Shown here piece by piece: positions 32,862 to 42,365 of a DNA stretch of 64,000 nucleotides (position 1 is its first letter; every line of letters begins with the position of its first letter). This stretch comes from Ignavibacteriales bacterium UBA1304 (GTDB taxonomy: Bacteria > Bacteroidota > Ignavibacteria > Ignavibacteriales > Ignavibacteriaceae). The notes under the pieces are model-generated. The model made no database searches, had not been told where the DNA came from, and worked only from the letters and a program-made list of their open reading frames with translations. Made by a program: the position numbers and the translations under genes. The stretch lies in contig DBTY01000029.1 in assembly GCA_002307295.1 (NCBI GenBank), forward strand, positions 14,470-78,469, written 5' to 3'.

Positions 32862-33383
32862 ATGAATAAGTATTTTCTCGTTTTGTTTTTTTCTGTGTTG
32901 CTTCTCCCTTCTTTTATATCCGCACAGACTAATGATATTAAAATAGGTTCGGATCTTTCGCAATTTAAACAGACCAACGGAGCTTTGTATGACTTTTCGG
33001 ATCCGGATAAAGTTAATGTTAAAGTTGCCATATGGGGCTTTGTAAGATTCCCGGGCAGATACATTGTTCCTATGAATACTTCGGTGCAGGATTTAATTTC
33101 ATACGCAGGAGGTCCTACTGACGCAGCTAAACTTGACGACCTCAGATTGTTCAGAACATTGGCTGATTCTACCCAGAAAATATACAAGTTCAATCTGAAC
33201 GAATTGTTGTATGAACCGGGCGAAAAAAAACTTGTTCTCCCTCCGCCTCTTATAGCGTCGGATATTGTTCTTGTTCCCGGAGAGCCAAGGTGGTATTTAA
33301 AAGACTACATAACTCTTTATCTTTCAGTAATATCAGCAGCGAGTTCGCTTGCAATTTTAATTTGGAATATAGTTAGGAAATAA
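32862..33383 (+). CDS. SLBB-domain polysaccharide export protein
   Basis: 173 residues. Signal peptide ending near residue 21 (LLLPSFISAQTNDI), one SLBB domain at about 45-110 (VNVKVAIWGFVRFPGRYIVP, then SVQDLISYAGGPTDAAKLDD) and one C-terminal membrane segment (ITLYLSVISAASSLAILIW). Wza-like proteins begin with a polysaccharide-export (PES) domain before SLBB; that part is missing, so this is a short variant, possibly anchored in the inner membrane. It is 6 bp upstream of the Wzc-type kinase and surely works with it in export of a surface polysaccharide. Confidence 0.82.
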   Translation: MNKYFLVLFFSVLLLPSFISAQTNDIKIGSDLSQFKQTNGALYDFSDPDKVNVKVAIWGFVRFPGRYIVPMNTSVQDLISYAGGPTDAAKLDDLRLFRTLADSTQKIYKFNLNELLYEPGEKKLVLPPPLIASDIVLVPGEPRWYLKDYITLYLSVISAASSLAILIWNIVRK

Positions 33384-33389
33384 GTTTAA

Positions 33390-35654
33390 ATGGAAAATTC
33401 AAATAATCTACGTGATTTAGATAATAACAATAAATCGCTAAAAGAATATGCCTCCCTGCTAAGGAATAATATACTCCCGGTAGTTTTAATTTCTGTCATG
33501 TGTTTAATTGTGGCAATTTTTTATGCTGTTAAAGCTAAAAATATTTATAGCGCAACTACGGTGCTTAAGATTTCAAAACCCAAGGGAAGCATAATGGAAA
33601 CGCCCCTTATGCCTGAAATTTCTGATTTCGGAAGCGACCGGTTTGTTTCAAACGAAATTGAAATTATGAAAAGCTACACCGTGCGCGAAAGAGTTGCTAA
33701 ATCTTTAATTGACAGCTTTAAAGTAAAGGCAACCACGGATAGTTTTTATGTCATCCTTAATAAAGAATCTGCTTTTACTAAGAGCGATATTAATAGCAGT
33801 AAAGTGAAATCAGTCCCGGAAATAGCAGCTTTATTAGCCACTACAGCTTCAATCGAACAGAAAAGAGGACTTGATATTGTCGAAATAAAAGTGGAGTCTC
33901 CATCGGCCAGCGAAGCGGCTCTTATAGCCAACTGCTATGCGGCGGCTTATAAAGATTTAGACTTGGATTTTAACAGAGCTCAACTAACCGCGGTAAAAAA
34001 CTTTTTAGTTCAGCAGAAAGACGAAAAGTTCAAGCAGTTGAACGAAGCTGAAAATATCCTTGAAGAGTTTCAGAAAAAAGGCGGAATAATTGCCATAGAC
34101 GATCAATCAAGCGCATTGATTCAACAGCTGACTACTTTTGAAGCTCAAAAAAACAGCGCAAAACTTGACATGACAACTTCTGATAAAATGCTTAACGGAT
34201 ACAAAGCCGAATTAAAAAAACAGGACGCCAAACTTGCAAATTATGTAGAAGGTTTTGAAACTGAAACATATATCAAAACTTTACAGGAACAATTAGCAAA
34301 AGCCGAAGTTACTCGCGACGTTGCTATTTCAAACAATAAAGAAGCTATAAACTCCCCCACTGTAAAAGAGCTGAATCTAAGAATCAGCGAATTACGAAAC
34401 AAAATCAACCAGAAGTTTGATATATTTAAACAAAGCGCTTTTGCAAGCGCTCCGGAAGAATTAAAGACTCTTGCGCAAAAAGTTTTAGAAGAAAGCTTGA
34501 AATCGCAGGCGCTTAAGGCTTCGTCGGCCGAATTAGGGAATATTGTTAATAGTTACGAAACCAAATTCAATCAGCTGCCAAAAACAATTACTGATTATGC
34601 CCGCTTAACCAGATCAAGAGAGTCACTGGAAAAACTTTACCTCGCTATTGAAAACAAATATCAGGAAGCCTTGATAAACGAGCAGTCAGAGCCGGGAAAC
34701 GTTTTGTTGATTGACGTGGCGCGTATGGCTATCATCCCTTCAAAACCAAACAGACCCCTAATTGTAATTGTCGGATTAATTATTGGCTTAGGCATCGCAT
34801 TTGGATATGTATTTGTTAAAAATTATTTTGATAATACAGTAAAATCTCCTGAAGATATTGAAAACAGAAACATCAACGTGCTTGCCTGGATTCCTCAGAT
34901 TGAAGGACTAAGCGACGACGACAACAAAGAATTTGAATTTATTGTGGCAAAAAAACCTGATTCTATCCCAAGCGAAGCGTTCCGTTCTCTGCGAACAAGG
35001 CTACAATTCGCCCGGCCGGATAAGGGTTCAATTAAAACTATATTAGTTACGTCTTCTACTCCTCAGGAAGGCAAAACAGTAATTTCGGTAAATTTAGCCG
35101 GAAGTTTTGCCCAGACAAACAAAAAAGTTCTTCTTGTAGATTGCGATTTTAGAAAACCAAGAGTCCATTCTGTTTTTCGCGTTAATAGATTCCCAGGTTT
35201 GGTTGATTATTTCTTCAATCAGGCTACTCTTGAGCAAATAGTGAAGAAAACCGAATTAAGTAATCTGGATTTTATATCTACCGGCACAATTCCTCCTAAT
35301 CCAGCCGAAACTCTTGAATCGAACGCAATGAAAGATTTTCTGGCTCTGGTTTCTGAGAAATATGATTTGGTTATTCTCGATTCCCCTCCTATCATTGCCG
35401 TAACTGATTCTGAAATTTTAACGTCTTTGGTCGACGCAACGCTACTTGTGGTTTCCGCAGGAACGACAGAAACTGAAATTATGGAAAAATCTGTTGGGTT
35501 ATTGTCCGGAGAAAATAGTACTTTTATAGGTACAGTTTTAAATAACTTTACATATAAGAGCGGATACGGCTCTTATTATAAGTACTATTATTATTATACT
35601 ACTCCTTCAAAGTCTGACTCTGACAGGCAGAAGAAAATAATAAGAAAAGCATAA
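33390..35654 (+). CDS. polysaccharide co-polymerase / tyrosine autokinase (Wzc-like)
   Basis: 754 residues. Wzz domain between two membrane segments (residues about 28-50, VVLISVMCLIVAIFYAV, and about 455-480, LIVIVGLIIGLGIAFGYVFV), with a long periplasmic coiled coil (residues 200-420). The cytoplasmic BY-kinase has Walker A near 555 (SSTPQEGKTVISVNLA), Walker A' VLLVDCDFRKPR and Walker B LVILDSPP. The C-terminus is a tyrosine cluster (KSGYGSYYKYYYYYTT) for autophosphorylation. Such proteins control chain length and export of capsule or exopolysaccharide. The SLBB gene is 6 bp upstream and the UDP-sugar dehydrogenase 27 bp downstream. Confidence 0.95.
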   Translation: MENSNNLRDLDNNNKSLKEYASLLRNNILPVVLISVMCLIVAIFYAVKAKNIYSATTVLKISKPKGSIMETPLMPEISDFGSDRFVSNEIEIMKSYTVRERVAKSLIDSFKVKATTDSFYVILNKESAFTKSDINSSKVKSVPEIAALLATTASIEQKRGLDIVEIKVESPSASEAALIANCYAAAYKDLDLDFNRAQLTAVKNFLVQQKDEKFKQLNEAENILEEFQKKGGIIAIDDQSSALIQQLTTFEAQKNSAKLDMTTSDKMLNGYKAELKKQDAKLANYVEGFETETYIKTLQEQLAKAEVTRDVAISNNKEAINSPTVKELNLRISELRNKINQKFDIFKQSAFASAPEELKTLAQKVLEESLKSQALKASSAELGNIVNSYETKFNQLPKTITDYARLTRSRESLEKLYLAIENKYQEALINEQSEPGNVLLIDVARMAIIPSKPNRPLIVIVGLIIGLGIAFGYVFVKNYFDNTVKSPEDIENRNINVLAWIPQIEGLSDDDNKEFEFIVAKKPDSIPSEAFRSLRTRLQFARPDKGSIKTILVTSSTPQEGKTVISVNLAGSFAQTNKKVLLVDCDFRKPRVHSVFRVNRFPGLVDYFFNQATLEQIVKKTELSNLDFISTGTIPPNPAETLESNAMKDFLALVSEKYDLVILDSPPIIAVTDSEILTSLVDATLLVVSAGTTETEIMEKSVGLLSGENSTFIGTVLNNFTYKSGYGSYYKYYYYYTTPSKSDSDRQKKIIRKA

Positions 35655-35681
35655 TATCCGGAAACTAAACAAGAAGATTGT

Positions 35682-37016
35682 ATGGAATTATTAGAGAAAA
35701 TCAAAAATAAGACCGCTAAAGTCGGCATTATTGGTCTTGGCTATGTTGGTCTGCCTCTTGGACTTGAGTTCGCATTGAAAGGTTTTCAGGTAATAGGGTT
35801 CGATCTTGACGAAAAGAAGCTGCCTATGCTTAGAGCAGGTCAAAGCTATATAAAGCACATAAACCAGGAGAAAGTCAGAACAGCCGTTGCCAGCGGAAAA
35901 TTTGACGCTACATCGGATTTTACCCGCATACCTGAAGCTGACGCTTTAATAATATGCGTCCCGACTCCATTAAACGAACACAGAGAGCCGGATATGTCGT
36001 ATATTATAAATACAGCGGAAACTATAGCAAAATACATCCGTAAAGGACAGTTTATTTCGTTAGAATCCACAACTTATCCGGGCACTACCGACGAAATTCT
36101 TCTTCCGTTGTTTTCTTCAGCATTAGTTAAAAGAGGCGAAGGAAAGGAATTAGTGGTAGGAGAAGATTTTTATCTGGCGTTTTCGCCTGAAAGAGAAGAC
36201 CCTAACAACCCGGTATACTCAACATCCACTATCCCCAAAGTAGTTGGGGGCGTTACTGAAAATTGCGTTGTTATAGCTCAGGCTCTTTATAATAACGTCG
36301 TAGTTAAGACTGTCCCGGTCTCTTCAACAAGAGCGGCTGAAGCCACAAAACTGCTTGAAAATATCTACCGTTGCGTTAATATAGCTTTAGTTAACGAGCT
36401 TAAAATGGTTTTTGAAAGAATGAATATAGATATTTGGGAAGTAATAGAGGCGGCATCAACCAAGCCTTTTGGATTTAATGCGTTTTTCCCGGGTCCTGGT
36501 TTGGGCGGGCATTGCATCCCAATTGATCCATTCTACCTAACTTGGAAAGCCAGAGAGTATGATATTGCTACAAAGTTTATTGAGCTTGCTGGAGAAATTA
36601 ATACCTCCATGCCTTATTATGTAGTTGAAAAATCGATGGAAGCTCTTAACGAATATAAAAAGTCGCTCAATGGCGCAAAAGTTTTAATTCTTGGCGCAGC
36701 TTACAAAAAGGATATTGACGATATGAGAGAATCCCCTTCTCTTAAACTTATTGAAATATTCAGAGAAAAAGGAGCTATTGTAGATTATAGCGATCCCTTC
36801 TTCCCAAAACTGCCTAAAACTCGTAAATACCAGTTCGATATATCCTCGGTTGAATTAAACGCTGATAATCTGAAAAGCTACGATTTAGTCGTATTAAGTA
36901 CCGACCATACTGGATATGATTACAAGTTCATTCTTGAAAACTCAAACATAATTGTAGATACAAGAAACGCTTTTGCTAAAAGAGGACTTTTAGATAAAAA
37001 GATATTTAAATCTTAA
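35682..37016 (+). CDS. UDP-N-acetylglucosamine 6-dehydrogenase-like nucleotide-sugar dehydrogenase (WbpA type)
   Basis: 444 residues. The NAD-binding motif is VGIIGLGYVGLPLGLEFA. The catalytic Cys278 is in GPGLGGHCIPIDPFYLTWKA, which reads like WbpA, the UDP-GlcNAc dehydrogenase of O-antigen synthesis. The C-terminal domain (VLILGAAYKKDIDDMRESPS) is complete. The enzyme oxidises C6 of a UDP-sugar to a uronic acid, a precursor for acidic polysaccharides. Substrate assignment by motif likeness is not firm; UDP-ManNAc or UDP-Glc are alternatives. It is the third gene of the polysaccharide unit starting at 32862; no glycosyltransferases follow. Confidence 0.9.
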   Translation: MELLEKIKNKTAKVGIIGLGYVGLPLGLEFALKGFQVIGFDLDEKKLPMLRAGQSYIKHINQEKVRTAVASGKFDATSDFTRIPEADALIICVPTPLNEHREPDMSYIINTAETIAKYIRKGQFISLESTTYPGTTDEILLPLFSSALVKRGEGKELVVGEDFYLAFSPEREDPNNPVYSTSTIPKVVGGVTENCVVIAQALYNNVVVKTVPVSSTRAAEATKLLENIYRCVNIALVNELKMVFERMNIDIWEVIEAASTKPFGFNAFFPGPGLGGHCIPIDPFYLTWKAREYDIATKFIELAGEINTSMPYYVVEKSMEALNEYKKSLNGAKVLILGAAYKKDIDDMRESPSLKLIEIFREKGAIVDYSDPFFPKLPKTRKYQFDISSVELNADNLKSYDLVVLSTDHTGYDYKFILENSNIIVDTRNAFAKRGLLDKKIFKS

Positions 37017-37063
37017 CTGGATTGTTCCAACTTAAGAAAGTATAATAAATAATTTAAGAAGCT

Positions 37064-38002
37064 ATGATAAATCCAAAAGTAAAATCAGTTCTGTTTTTTA
37101 TTTTTGGATTTTTTTTAATTTCTTTTTCTGAACTCATTTCTCAAACAGGAAACTCGAATATGGAAAAATTTGAAAAAGTTCTCGACGGTTTGAACTTTCC
37201 CGAAGGTCCGGCATGGGATGGCAAAGGAAATCTTTACGTATCAAATTGCCATGGCGGATTTATTACTAAAATAAGCGGCGATAGCTCGTCAGTATTTTTA
37301 AAAGCTTCCGAAAATCCTTTTACGCTAAATAAAACAAACGGATTGACTTTTTTTAAAGACGGCTCTTTATTCGCCTGCGAATTTGGCGTAGGCAAAATGC
37401 TTAAAATTTCGCCAGACGGTAAAACTGAAATATATGCCGACGGTTACAAAGGCAAAAGGTTTAACCGGCCAAACGATCTGGCTTTCGACTCTAAAGGAAA
37501 CCTGTATTTTACTGATCCCAACTCTTACGGAAGCGATATTTTAGACGGCATGGTCTACAAAGTTGATTACATAACAAAAGAAGTTACTCCTGTAGCCGAT
37601 AGCATTGCCTTTTCAAACGGAATTGCTTTTTCCGCAGATGAAAAATACGCTTATGTTTGCGAATCGGCGCTTAATAGAGTTATTAAATATGCAATTGATG
37701 AAAATGGCGTTTTCTATGACAAACATGTATTTATTGACTTGCCAGGCGGAGACCCGGACGGAATTGCTTTTGACATAGACGGTAATTTATATATCGCTCA
37801 TTTTGGAGGCGGTAAAATTTATGTTGTTTCTCCCGAAGGCAAAATCATAAAAACTTACGACACTCCCGGTAAAAAGCCTAGCAACCTTGAATTTGCAGGC
37901 GACGATATGAAAACTCTTTTTCTTACCGAAGACGAAACTAACGCAGTTTATAAAATCCGGGTCGAAACGCCTGGTTTAAAGCTATTCTGCGCTCCTTATT
38001 AA
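37064..38002 (+). CDS. secreted SMP-30/gluconolactonase-like beta-propeller protein
   Basis: 312 residues with a signal peptide (LFFIFGFFLISFSELISQTG). The body is a six-bladed propeller of the SMP-30/gluconolactonase type: FPEGPAWDGKGNLYVSNCHG carries the metal-binding Glu near the start. NRPNDLAFDSKGNLYFTDP and FSNGIAFSADEKYAYVCES carry further ligands (Asn), and PDGIAFDIDGNLYIAHFG carries the Asp. Enzymes of the family hydrolyse lactones, with calcium or zinc bound at the centre. The substrate is unknown; a periplasmic sugar lactone is likely. It is 47 bp after the dehydrogenase gene. Confidence 0.85.
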   Translation: MINPKVKSVLFFIFGFFLISFSELISQTGNSNMEKFEKVLDGLNFPEGPAWDGKGNLYVSNCHGGFITKISGDSSSVFLKASENPFTLNKTNGLTFFKDGSLFACEFGVGKMLKISPDGKTEIYADGYKGKRFNRPNDLAFDSKGNLYFTDPNSYGSDILDGMVYKVDYITKEVTPVADSIAFSNGIAFSADEKYAYVCESALNRVIKYAIDENGVFYDKHVFIDLPGGDPDGIAFDIDGNLYIAHFGGGKIYVVSPEGKIIKTYDTPGKKPSNLEFAGDDMKTLFLTEDETNAVYKIRVETPGLKLFCAPY

Positions 38003-38019
38003 TTCTTACCCCAATTTTA

Positions 38020-38058
38020 CCCAAAAGCGCAGAGGAATTAGAGCCTTTGCGCTCTGGG
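38020..38058. terminator. imperfect hairpin after the lactonase-like gene
   Basis: CCCAAAAGCGCAGAGG pairs imperfectly with CCTTTGCGCTCTGGG, around a short loop, about 20 bp beyond the stop of the lactonase-like gene. No strong T-run follows, so terminator function is only likely from position. Confidence 0.35.
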
Positions 38059-38118
38059 AACTATATACCGCTGAAATTAATTATTCTGTTATAACTAACG
38101 AATAAAAACAAAATTCAA

Positions 38119-40209
38119 ATGAAAAGAAAACCGAATAGTTTAATTTCTGAAAAAAGCCCTTATTTACTTCAACATGCTTATAACCCGGTTAATTGGCTCT
38201 CGTGGAACAATAAGGCATTTGAAACTGCCCGTAACGAAAACAAACCAATATTCCTTTCAATTGGGTACTCTGCCTGCCATTGGTGCCATGTGATGGAAAA
38301 GGAATCGTTCGAAGACGATGAAGTTGCGGCTTTATTAAACGAATATTTCATCTCTATAAAAGTTGATAAAGAAGAAAGACCTGATATCGACAACGTTTAT
38401 ATGAATGTCTGCCGCATATATACTGGAAGCGGCGGCTGGCCAATGACAATAATATTGACGCCCGATAAAGAACCGTTCTATGCCGGGACATATTTTCCCA
38501 AGACTGAAAGATTCGGCAGACCAGGGATGCTGCAGCTTCTTCCTCAATTAAACGAAATATGGCGCAATCGCCACGCAGAAGTTCTTAAATCCGCCGCCCT
38601 GATTACAGCTTCTCTAAAAAATCTTCATGCAGGAACAGCAGTTGTCCCAATAGACGAAACTATAATAAAAAAAGCTATCAGTTATTTTAAAGAGAATTAC
38701 GATAAAGAGTTTGGCGGGTTTGGCGTTGCGCCTAAATTTCCAACTCCTCATATTTTTAACTTTTTAGCGCGCCGCTATAAAAGAGATAATGACAATGAAC
38801 TATTGGAAATTATTGACTCTTCGCTTACCCAAATGCGGCTTGGAGGAGTATACGATCATGTCGGTTTTGGATTTCACCGCTATTCGACTGATAGAACATG
38901 GTTAGTCCCCCACTTTGAAAAAATGCTGTACGATCAGGCTCTTATCTCTCTGGCATATTTAGACGCTTATCTGCTAACTAATAAAACCATCTTTAGTAAA
39001 ACTGCGACTGAAATATTGGAATATGTTTTACAAGATATGACTTCTCCCGAAGGGGTATTTTATTCAGCAGAAGACGCCGATAGCGAAGGAGAAGAAGGGA
39101 AGTTTTATCTTTGGACTACCGACGATATGACATCTCTTTTTGATCCAGAAACCGCTAAACTTGCAACTGATTTATATAACATAAAACCCGAAGGTAATTT
39201 TTTTGACGCTTCGGCAGGCCGGACTACAGGCGAAAATATTCTACATCAAAAACTCGCTACCCAGGATTTATCAGGAGCTTTAAACGCTTCCGAAAAAGAA
39301 ATTTATTCTCTTGAAGTACCAATCCGCAAAATACTTTTTGAAGCAAGAGAAAAGAGAATTCATCCTTTTAAAGATGAGAAAATTTTAACCGACTGGAACG
39401 GCCTGACAATTGCGGCTTTGTGCCGCGCAGGCAGAGTTTTAGTTCAGAAAGACTTTGTTGCCGCCGCGCAAAGAGCTTATGAATTCATTTCTAAAAATTT
39501 ATTTAATACCGAAGGAGCCCTCTTACACAGATACAAAGACGGCAACATAGCAGTAACCGCCAACGCTGACGATTATTCTTTCCTAATCTATGGATTGCTT
39601 GAATTATATGAATCAAGTTTTGACGTTTATTACCTTGAAGAAGCAATAAAACTCAATGAAGCGTTTGTAAACGATTTTTGGGACGAAAAAGAAGGAGGAT
39701 TTTTCTTTACTTCATTAAGAGCCGAAAAATTATTAGTAAGACAAAAAGAAATTTACGACGGCGCTGTTCCTTCTTCAAATTCTATGGCAATGATGAACCT
39801 TTTAAGATTGGCTAAACTAACCGGCAATTACAAACTTGAAGAAAAGGCTTCGCAAATAGCCGATGCATTTTCGGCGCTTATATCAGAACAGCCAAGCGCT
39901 TATACGCAGTTCCTGCAGGCTTATGATTTCGGTTCCGGCTCAACTACAGAAATAATAATATGCGGCGAACAAGAGAATAAATCAGTAAAAGAAATCATCA
40001 GATATTTAAACTCAATTTATCTGCCGGATGCAGTTATATTATTAAAAACCGATAGAAACAAAGAACGGATTGCTTTATCCGCGCCATTTACAAAAGGTTT
40101 AATTTCTAAAAATAACGACGCTACTATTTACGTCTGTAATAATTTCAAATGTAATACGCCTGTGTTCAACCTGCAAGAATTAAAAAAACTTATAGAACTG
40201 CCTGTGTGA
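38119..40209 (+). CDS. thioredoxin-domain DUF255 protein (YyaL/SPATA20-like)
   Basis: 696 residues, normal for the family. Residues 1-165 are the DUF255 thioredoxin-like domain: NSLISEKSPYLLQHAYNPVN and IGYSACHWCHVMEKESFED, with the CxxC motif CHWC. KVDKEERPDIDNVYMN follows. The rest is a six-hairpin glycosidase-like (alpha/alpha)6 domain (GGVYDHVGFGFHRYSTDR, then HFEKMLYDQA and LTDWNGLTIAALCRAG). The family is widespread, from bacteria to man, without a firmly established biochemical role. There is no signal peptide. It stands alone between two intergenic gaps of about 115-125 bp. Confidence 0.92.
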   Translation: MKRKPNSLISEKSPYLLQHAYNPVNWLSWNNKAFETARNENKPIFLSIGYSACHWCHVMEKESFEDDEVAALLNEYFISIKVDKEERPDIDNVYMNVCRIYTGSGGWPMTIILTPDKEPFYAGTYFPKTERFGRPGMLQLLPQLNEIWRNRHAEVLKSAALITASLKNLHAGTAVVPIDETIIKKAISYFKENYDKEFGGFGVAPKFPTPHIFNFLARRYKRDNDNELLEIIDSSLTQMRLGGVYDHVGFGFHRYSTDRTWLVPHFEKMLYDQALISLAYLDAYLLTNKTIFSKTATEILEYVLQDMTSPEGVFYSAEDADSEGEEGKFYLWTTDDMTSLFDPETAKLATDLYNIKPEGNFFDASAGRTTGENILHQKLATQDLSGALNASEKEIYSLEVPIRKILFEAREKRIHPFKDEKILTDWNGLTIAALCRAGRVLVQKDFVAAAQRAYEFISKNLFNTEGALLHRYKDGNIAVTANADDYSFLIYGLLELYESSFDVYYLEEAIKLNEAFVNDFWDEKEGGFFFTSLRAEKLLVRQKEIYDGAVPSSNSMAMMNLLRLAKLTGNYKLEEKASQIADAFSALISEQPSAYTQFLQAYDFGSGSTTEIIICGEQENKSVKEIIRYLNSIYLPDAVILLKTDRNKERIALSAPFTKGLISKNNDATIYVCNNFKCNTPVFNLQELKKLIELPV

Positions 40210-40280
40210 TTAATTCTGTTTATTAACTGATTTCGTTATAAATGCATTTTAGTTTTGTTTATTGTTTGCTTTCAATTTCA

Positions 40281-40307
40281 TTGCGCGTTTTTATTTTATT
40301 AAATTTG
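40281..40307 (+). promoter_or_regulatory. candidate Bacteroidota promoter of the class V aminotransferase-fold gene
   Basis: TAAATTTG at 40300-40307 fits TAnnTTTG, with TTG at 40281-40283 as a possible -33 element 16 bp upstream, slightly short of the usual spacing. The start codon is 25 bp downstream. Confidence 0.3.
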
Positions 40308-40332
40308 GGTAATAAAAATTAGAATTCAGGCA

Positions 40333-41802
40333 ATGGAAGATTTAGAAAAATATTTTGAACCATTTAGAAAAAACACAATTGGATATAATCAAACATTTAA
40401 AACTCCTTACGGCCAGCCTCGCATAGTATATGCAGACTGGATTGCAAGCGGACGATTATATAAACCAATCGAAGATAAAATGAGCGCCGATTTCGGCCCA
40501 TATGTAGGTAATACTCATACCGAAGCAAGCTTTACCGGCGCAACAATGACGCGCGCATATCATTTTGCTCACGAGCTTATAAAAAAGGATGTGAACGCCG
40601 GATCTGACGACGTTATTATTACTGAAGGAAGCGGAATGACAAAAGTTATTAGCAAGTTCCAGCGGATTTTAGGTCTTAAAATTCCGGAACAGCTTAAAAA
40701 CTATTTACATCTTCCTGATGAACTGCGCCCCGTCGTTTTGATTACGCATATGGAGCATCATTCAAATCAGACTTCCTGGCTTGAAACTATCGCCGACGTT
40801 GTATATATCCAGCCTGACGATAAAGGACTGGTCTCGCTTAATAACTTAGCCGATACAGTTAAAAAATATAAAGACAGAAAACTTATTCTCGGCTCGTTTA
40901 CTGCCTGCTCAAACGTAACTGGAATACAAACTCCCTATCACCAAATGGCAAAAATAATGCACGAAGCGGGCGGATATTGTTTTGTAGATTTTGCCTGCTC
41001 GGCGCCATATGTTAAAATTGATATGCATCCTTCAGATCCGCTTGAAAAATTAGACGCTGTATACTTTTCGCCGCATAAATTTTTAGGCGGCCCCGGTACT
41101 CCCGGAGTAATTATATTCGATTCAAAATTGTACAAAAACAAAGTCCCGGATAACCCCGGAGGCGGAACAGTGGACTGGACGAACCCATGGGGACAATATC
41201 GCTTCGTCTCTAATATCGAAGCCCGCGAAGACGGCGGTACTCCCGGTTTTCTTCAGGCTATTAAAGCCGCGCTTTGCGTAGAGTTAAAAAATAATATGGG
41301 ACTTGAAAAAATTGAAAAACGGGAAGAAGAACTTGTAAAAATAGCATTTAAAGAGCTTAGAACTGTTCCCGGTTTACATATTTTGGCCGATAACGTTGAG
41401 ACGCGTCTTGGGGTAATATCTTTTTTCATCGAAAAAATTCATTATAATTTATTGGTTAAACTTTTGAACGATCGTTTTGGAATTCAAACGCGGGGCGGTT
41501 GCAGCTGCGCAGGCACGTACGGTCATTTACTTCTCAAAGTTACGCACAATCAATCGCGTGAAATTACAGACAAAATAGACCATGGCGATTTTTCTGAAAA
41601 ACCTGGGTGGGTCAGAATGTCCCTGCACCCAACTATGACAAACGAAGAGCTTTATTTTATTGTTGACGCTCTTAAAGAGATTGTTAAAAATATCGGCGTT
41701 TGGCAAAACGATTACAAATATGAACTTCATAAAAACGAATATTCAAATATTCTTTTTACTGACGAACATTTAATCAGCACAGAAAAGTTGTTCGCATTGT
41801 AA
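40333..41802 (+). CDS. class V aminotransferase-fold PLP enzyme (cysteine desulfurase-like)
   Basis: 489 residues. The PLP lysine is Lys249 in YFSPHKFLGGPGTPG. HMEHHSNQTSW is the region stacking on PLP. A Cys-rich segment near the active site (RGGCSCAG, Cys390 and Cys392) corresponds to the catalytic-cysteine loop of desulfurases. Cysteine desulfurases of the SufS/Csd group are about 400 residues; this group is longer and is usually annotated only as a class V aminotransferase-fold protein. No suf or isc genes adjoin, so I give no symbol. It converges on the small channel-like gene. Confidence 0.85.
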   Translation: MEDLEKYFEPFRKNTIGYNQTFKTPYGQPRIVYADWIASGRLYKPIEDKMSADFGPYVGNTHTEASFTGATMTRAYHFAHELIKKDVNAGSDDVIITEGSGMTKVISKFQRILGLKIPEQLKNYLHLPDELRPVVLITHMEHHSNQTSWLETIADVVYIQPDDKGLVSLNNLADTVKKYKDRKLILGSFTACSNVTGIQTPYHQMAKIMHEAGGYCFVDFACSAPYVKIDMHPSDPLEKLDAVYFSPHKFLGGPGTPGVIIFDSKLYKNKVPDNPGGGTVDWTNPWGQYRFVSNIEAREDGGTPGFLQAIKAALCVELKNNMGLEKIEKREEELVKIAFKELRTVPGLHILADNVETRLGVISFFIEKIHYNLLVKLLNDRFGIQTRGGCSCAGTYGHLLLKVTHNQSREITDKIDHGDFSEKPGWVRMSLHPTMTNEELYFIVDALKEIVKNIGVWQNDYKYELHKNEYSNILFTDEHLISTEKLFAL

Positions 41803-41819
41803 AAGCGCCAGCGGGCAGC

Positions 41820-42185
41820 TTAGTCTTTATCTATTTCTTCGTCTGGGGCGATATGAAATTTGTGCAAAAATCTATGAATAAACGGCGCCATAAAAACCGA
41901 TATTATGGAAAGAAACGCTATACCGCTGAATAAAGCATAACAGGCAGCAAATATTTTTCCGGCATCGGTAACCATTGGGTTCACCGGCCCCATTCCCGTC
42001 AAAATCATTGCAGCGTTCAGCAATGAATCTATCCAGCCCAGCTCGCCTATAAAGTGATATCCAGCTATTCCAATCAGCATCGAAACGCCTAAAAGAGTCA
42101 TCGATACGCCAATGTATTTTAAAACCCTTTTATAAAACTCTTTTTTAGAGAGTAATGGCTTTTTGTAATGTTCGAATTTTTTCAC
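41820..42185 (-). CDS. two-TM potassium-channel-like small membrane protein
   Basis: 121 residues. TM1 is at about 28-48 (GVSMTLLGVSMLIGIAGYHF). A pore-helix-like segment follows (WIDSLLNAAMILTGMGPVNP), then TM2 at about 85-108 (IFAACYALFSGIAFLSIISV). The layout TM-pore-TM with a TGMGP loop recalls K+ channels, where the filter reads TVGYG. The match to a working selectivity filter is poor, so conduction of potassium is not shown. The N-terminus is basic and the C-terminus has an amphipathic helix (FIHRFLHKFHIAP). It converges with the aminotransferase-fold gene. Confidence 0.6.
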   Translation of the reverse strand: MKKFEHYKKPLLSKKEFYKRVLKYIGVSMTLLGVSMLIGIAGYHFIGELGWIDSLLNAAMILTGMGPVNPMVTDAGKIFAACYALFSGIAFLSIISVFMAPFIHRFLHKFHIAPDEEIDKD

Positions 42186-42365
42186 TTTATTTTTCCATAA
42201 TTTGCAATTTTAAAATAGCTAAATGCATTTTAATATTAAAGCCATTAGGCAAAATTCAGTTGGACAAATTGATTTTAAAATGATAAGTTAATGATTGTAT
42301 TATTGCTATTGATATTCTATCTAAGATTAACAGACTAAACCACAAGGAGTTTTGGAGGCAGGCAC

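Noticed and set aside
40333..41802. Naming the class V enzyme sufS
   Set aside because: It is longer than SufS and has no suf or isc neighbours, so only the fold and the Cys/Lys positions support desulfurase-like activity.
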